Assembly (NCBI GenBank): GCA_934876235.1
Contig: CAKXKM010000015.1
Location: 1 to 32,702 of the forward strand
Source: Collinsella sp. AF02-46-1
GTDB lineage: Bacteria > Actinomycetota > Coriobacteriia > Coriobacteriales > Coriobacteriaceae
Direction of reading: 5' to 3'
DNA length: 32,702 bases
Shown: positions 31,076 to 32,702 of the stretch, one piece after another
Layout: each line of letters begins with the position of its first letter
Position numbering within the stretch: the first letter of the stretch is position 1
Notes under the pieces: generated by a model
Told to the model about the DNA's origin: nothing
The model's input: only the letters and a program-made list of their open reading frames with translations
Database searches by the model: none
Position numbers and translations under genes: made by a program

Positions 31076-31690
31076 TTATTGATTGATGCAGTTGGCCACG
31101 CGATCAAAATACGAGCAGGCGGCAATATGCTCCGTTATGCGTCGCTGTCCCTTGACGGTATCGACGTCCCACAGCTCGTAGGCACGCGCCTCGACCAGCA
31201 CCACGTCGGTACGGTCCTTGAGGATCGAACCGCCGCCGTCCTTACCCTCAAGACACATAAGTGCATCGAACAGTTCCGCCGGAAAGAGCACCGGGCTCGA
31301 AGGCCCACCGTTGCACGCAAGACGCACCGGATGCTTGCGGCCACGCTCGTCAAATGCACGAACCATAGCCTCAAAAGAATCTGAACTCACGAGCGGCTGG
31401 TCGCCCGGCAAAAAGAGGCAACCTTTCCAGTTGCGTTCGACTCCCCACGAAAGGCCCGCACGGACGCTTTCGCTGCGCAGCTTGCCATCGTGCAGCACAC
31501 ACGGGCAATGCTTGTCCTCGCAAATCTGGGCGACCTCGGGCCAACGCGTCGAAACCACGACGTCAAAGCCCCGGGGAACCGAATCGATGGTCCGCGCAAT
31601 CAGCGGCTCGCCATAGATATCGGCAAGCATCTTGTTAGAGCCAAACCGCTTGCCCTCGCCCGAAGCCATAATGACGCATCCAAGTTTCAT
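31076..31690 (-). CDS. mocA: Molybdenum cofactor nucleotidyltransferase, MocA-like
   Basis: A nucleotidyltransferase that probably adds CMP (or another nucleotide) to molybdopterin cofactor for xanthine-dehydrogenase-type enzymes. The 204-residue protein has the NTP-binding start GCVIMASGEGKRFGSNKMLA, CLFLPGDQPLVS (metal-binding Asp) and NGGPSSPVLFPAELF. The start at 31690 is chosen because GGGGAGG lies seven bases upstream (31698-31704); a longer frame to 31789 runs through the preceding terminator. It is followed by and coupled to the dihydropyrimidinase gene. E. coli MocA (YgfJ) is found in the same type of neighbourhood. Confidence 0.9.
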   Translation of the reverse strand: MKLGCVIMASGEGKRFGSNKMLADIYGEPLIARTIDSVPRGFDVVVSTRWPEVAQICEDKHCPCVLHDGKLRSESVRAGLSWGVERNWKGCLFLPGDQPLVSSDSFEAMVRAFDERGRKHPVRLACNGGPSSPVLFPAELFDALMCLEGKDGGGSILKDRTDVVLVEARAYELWDVDTVKGQRRITEHIAACSYFDRVANCINQ

Positions 31691-31777
31691 GGTGATACCT
31701 CCCCTGAAACCATCGTACCCATAACTCGCGCCGCGGGCATCCACATCGAAAGCGCTTATCCCGCACGCCCGCGATGC

Positions 31778-31816
31778 AAAAAGGGGCACCCCGCCGGTTG
31801 GCAGAGCGCCCCCTTT
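31778..31816 (-). terminator. Rho-independent terminator after ygeW
   Basis: On the minus strand a GC-rich stem (GGGGGCGC...GCC with GGC...GTGCCCC, 31813 to 31783) is followed by five T. It lies between ygeW and mocA, so mocA-hydA form a separate transcript unless there is read-through. Confidence 0.8.
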
Positions 31817-31839
31817 ACATGGCTTACCTCAACCCAGCT

Positions 31840-32702
31840 TTAGGCCTGGAACCAACGGGCGGTGTTGCGCTCGTCGAGGGCCTTGAGGGTAGCGGCGGGA
31901 TCGGCAACCTTCTGCAGGAACATCATGGCTGCGATGGCGTACGGCTTGTAGCTGGCCTCCTTGTACATGCCCACGCGGTGCATGTCAAAGACGTCGGCGT
32001 TGACCTCGCCGTGCTCGCAGGAGACACCGGAGATGTCGGCGGGCAGCGGGTGCATAAAGATAGTGTCCTGGCCGTTGGCGGTCTTCTCCATGAGCTCGGT
32101 CGTGGAGCACCAGTCCTGATGGGTGGCGTTCTGAGCGAGCAGCTCCTTCTCGAGCGCTGCGATGCCGGCGTCGTCGCCCTCCGCGTACAGGTTGGTACGC
32201 TTCTCCATGGCGGCAAACGGAGCCCAGCTCTTGGGGATCACGATGTCGGCGCCCTCGAAGGCCTCGGCCATGGTGTTGACCTGCTTAAAGGTGGTGCCGG
32301 ACTCGGCGGCATAGCCCTTGGCGCGCTCGACGACCTCGGGCATGAGGTCGTAGCCCTCGGGGTGGGCCAGGGTGACGTCCATGCCAAAGCGGGGCAGCAG
32401 GCTGATCAGCGACTGCGGGCAGGACAGCGGCTTGCCGTAAGAGGGCGAATAGGCCCAGGTGACGGCAACCTTCTTGCCCTTGAGGTTCTCAAGACCGCCA
32501 AACTCGTTGATGAGGTAGAGCATGTCGGCAGAGGACTGCGTGGGGTGATCGGAGTCGGACTGCAGGGAGATGAGCGTGGGACGGTGATCCAGAACGCCGT
32601 CCTCGTAGGCCTGCTGGACAGACTCGGAGACCTCGGCCATGTAGGCGTCGCCCTTGCCGATGTACATGTCGTCGCGGATGCCGATGACGTCGGCCATGAA
32701 GG
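31840..32702 (-). CDS. ygeW: Knotted carbamoyltransferase YgeW, C-terminal part (cut by window end)
   Basis: A carbamoyltransferase-fold enzyme found in purine/urate catabolic clusters; its acceptor is not settled. The frame is open to the window edge, so the ATG at 32697 is internal (family proteins are near 400 residues; about 287 are seen). Marks are TADVIGIRDDMYIGKG-like sequence at the start of the visible part, the carbamoyl-phosphate and acceptor region SDHPTQSSADMLYLINEFGG, and MHPLPADISGVSCEHGEVNA, the counterpart of the HCLP motif, with Pro kept. The neighbours mocA and hydA fit the E. coli cluster, whose ygeX and ygeY genes may lie to the right. It ends at a strong terminator. Confidence 0.92.
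   Translation of the reverse strand, partial: FMADVIGIRDDMYIGKGDAYMAEVSESVQQAYEDGVLDHRPTLISLQSDSDHPTQSSADMLYLINEFGGLENLKGKKVAVTWAYSPSYGKPLSCPQSLISLLPRFGMDVTLAHPEGYDLMPEVVERAKGYAAESGTTFKQVNTMAEAFEGADIVIPKSWAPFAAMEKRTNLYAEGDDAGIAALEKELLAQNATHQDWCSTTELMEKTANGQDTIFMHPLPADISGVSCEHGEVNADVFDMHRVGMYKEASYKPYAIAAMMFLQKVADPAATLKALDERNTARWFQA

Noticed and set aside
29510..31384. A 624-codon open frame on the plus strand across the dihydropyrimidinase gene
   Set aside because: It overlaps yqeC, hydA and mocA on the wrong strand and has a composition typical of a shadow frame.
31691..31839. Molybdenum cofactor riboswitch before mocA
   Set aside because: Most of the spacer is the ygeW terminator and no aptamer-like fold could be recognised.

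Overview
The window looks like chromosomal DNA of a high-GC gut actinobacterium of the class Coriobacteriia, most likely Collinsella. This is inferred from base composition, gene content, a Zn-ribbon S14 and L36, a 313-residue RpoA and Collinsella-like intergenic repeats; no database search was possible. It is mostly core chromosome with two accessory edges: a tyrosine recombinase cut by the left end, and a purine / selenium-molybdenum gene cluster running off the right end. I see no rRNA, tRNA or CRISPR.

Layout, left to right. 1-637: C-terminal part of an integrase (+). 638-1033: non-coding, with palindromes. 1034-3745 (+): ACT-domain protein, citrate synthase with its terminator, and a Cof-type HAD phosphatase. 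3862-10165 (all -): a second Cof-type HAD phosphatase, adenine deaminase, tyrosyl-tRNA synthetase and a U32-family protein. 10328-12526 (+): a class A penicillin-binding protein with a low-complexity tail. 12712-15308 (-): arginine repressor, a GT2-like glycosyltransferase and TruA. 15401-25169 (-): the spc-alpha ribosomal operon, read from the right as rplE, rpsN, rpsH, rplF, rplR, rpsE, rpmD, rplO, secY, adk, map, infA, rpmJ, rpsM, rpsK, rpsD, rpoA, rplQ, closed by a strong terminator.

The ribosomal operon starts abruptly at rplE. The usual upstream rplN-rplX are absent, and a plausible promoter and a structured leader lie before rplE. Next, at 25491-32702, comes a set of genes matching the E. 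coli ygeW/hyuA/yqeB/yqeC/mocA region: an NCS2 nucleobase permease, XdhC, YqeB, YqeC (opposite strand), a HyuA-type dihydropyrimidinase, a MocA-like nucleotidyltransferase and the 3' part of the knotted carbamoyltransferase YgeW. These are the transport, cofactor-maturation and ring-opening parts of an anaerobic purine or urate catabolic route that uses selenium-dependent molybdenum hydroxylases. The hydroxylase subunits are not in the window and are probably further right. The adenine deaminase at 4855-6675 could feed hypoxanthine into the same route.

I did not find an unmistakably new system. The most unusual points are: the spc operon split at rplE; a YqeC with two cysteine clusters; an ArgR with Asn in place of the first Asp of the corepressor-binding GDDT motif; a 62-bp hairpin that buries the ribosome-binding site of a HAD phosphatase gene flanked by inverted repeats; and several long intergenic palindromes with a shared GGGAC core.
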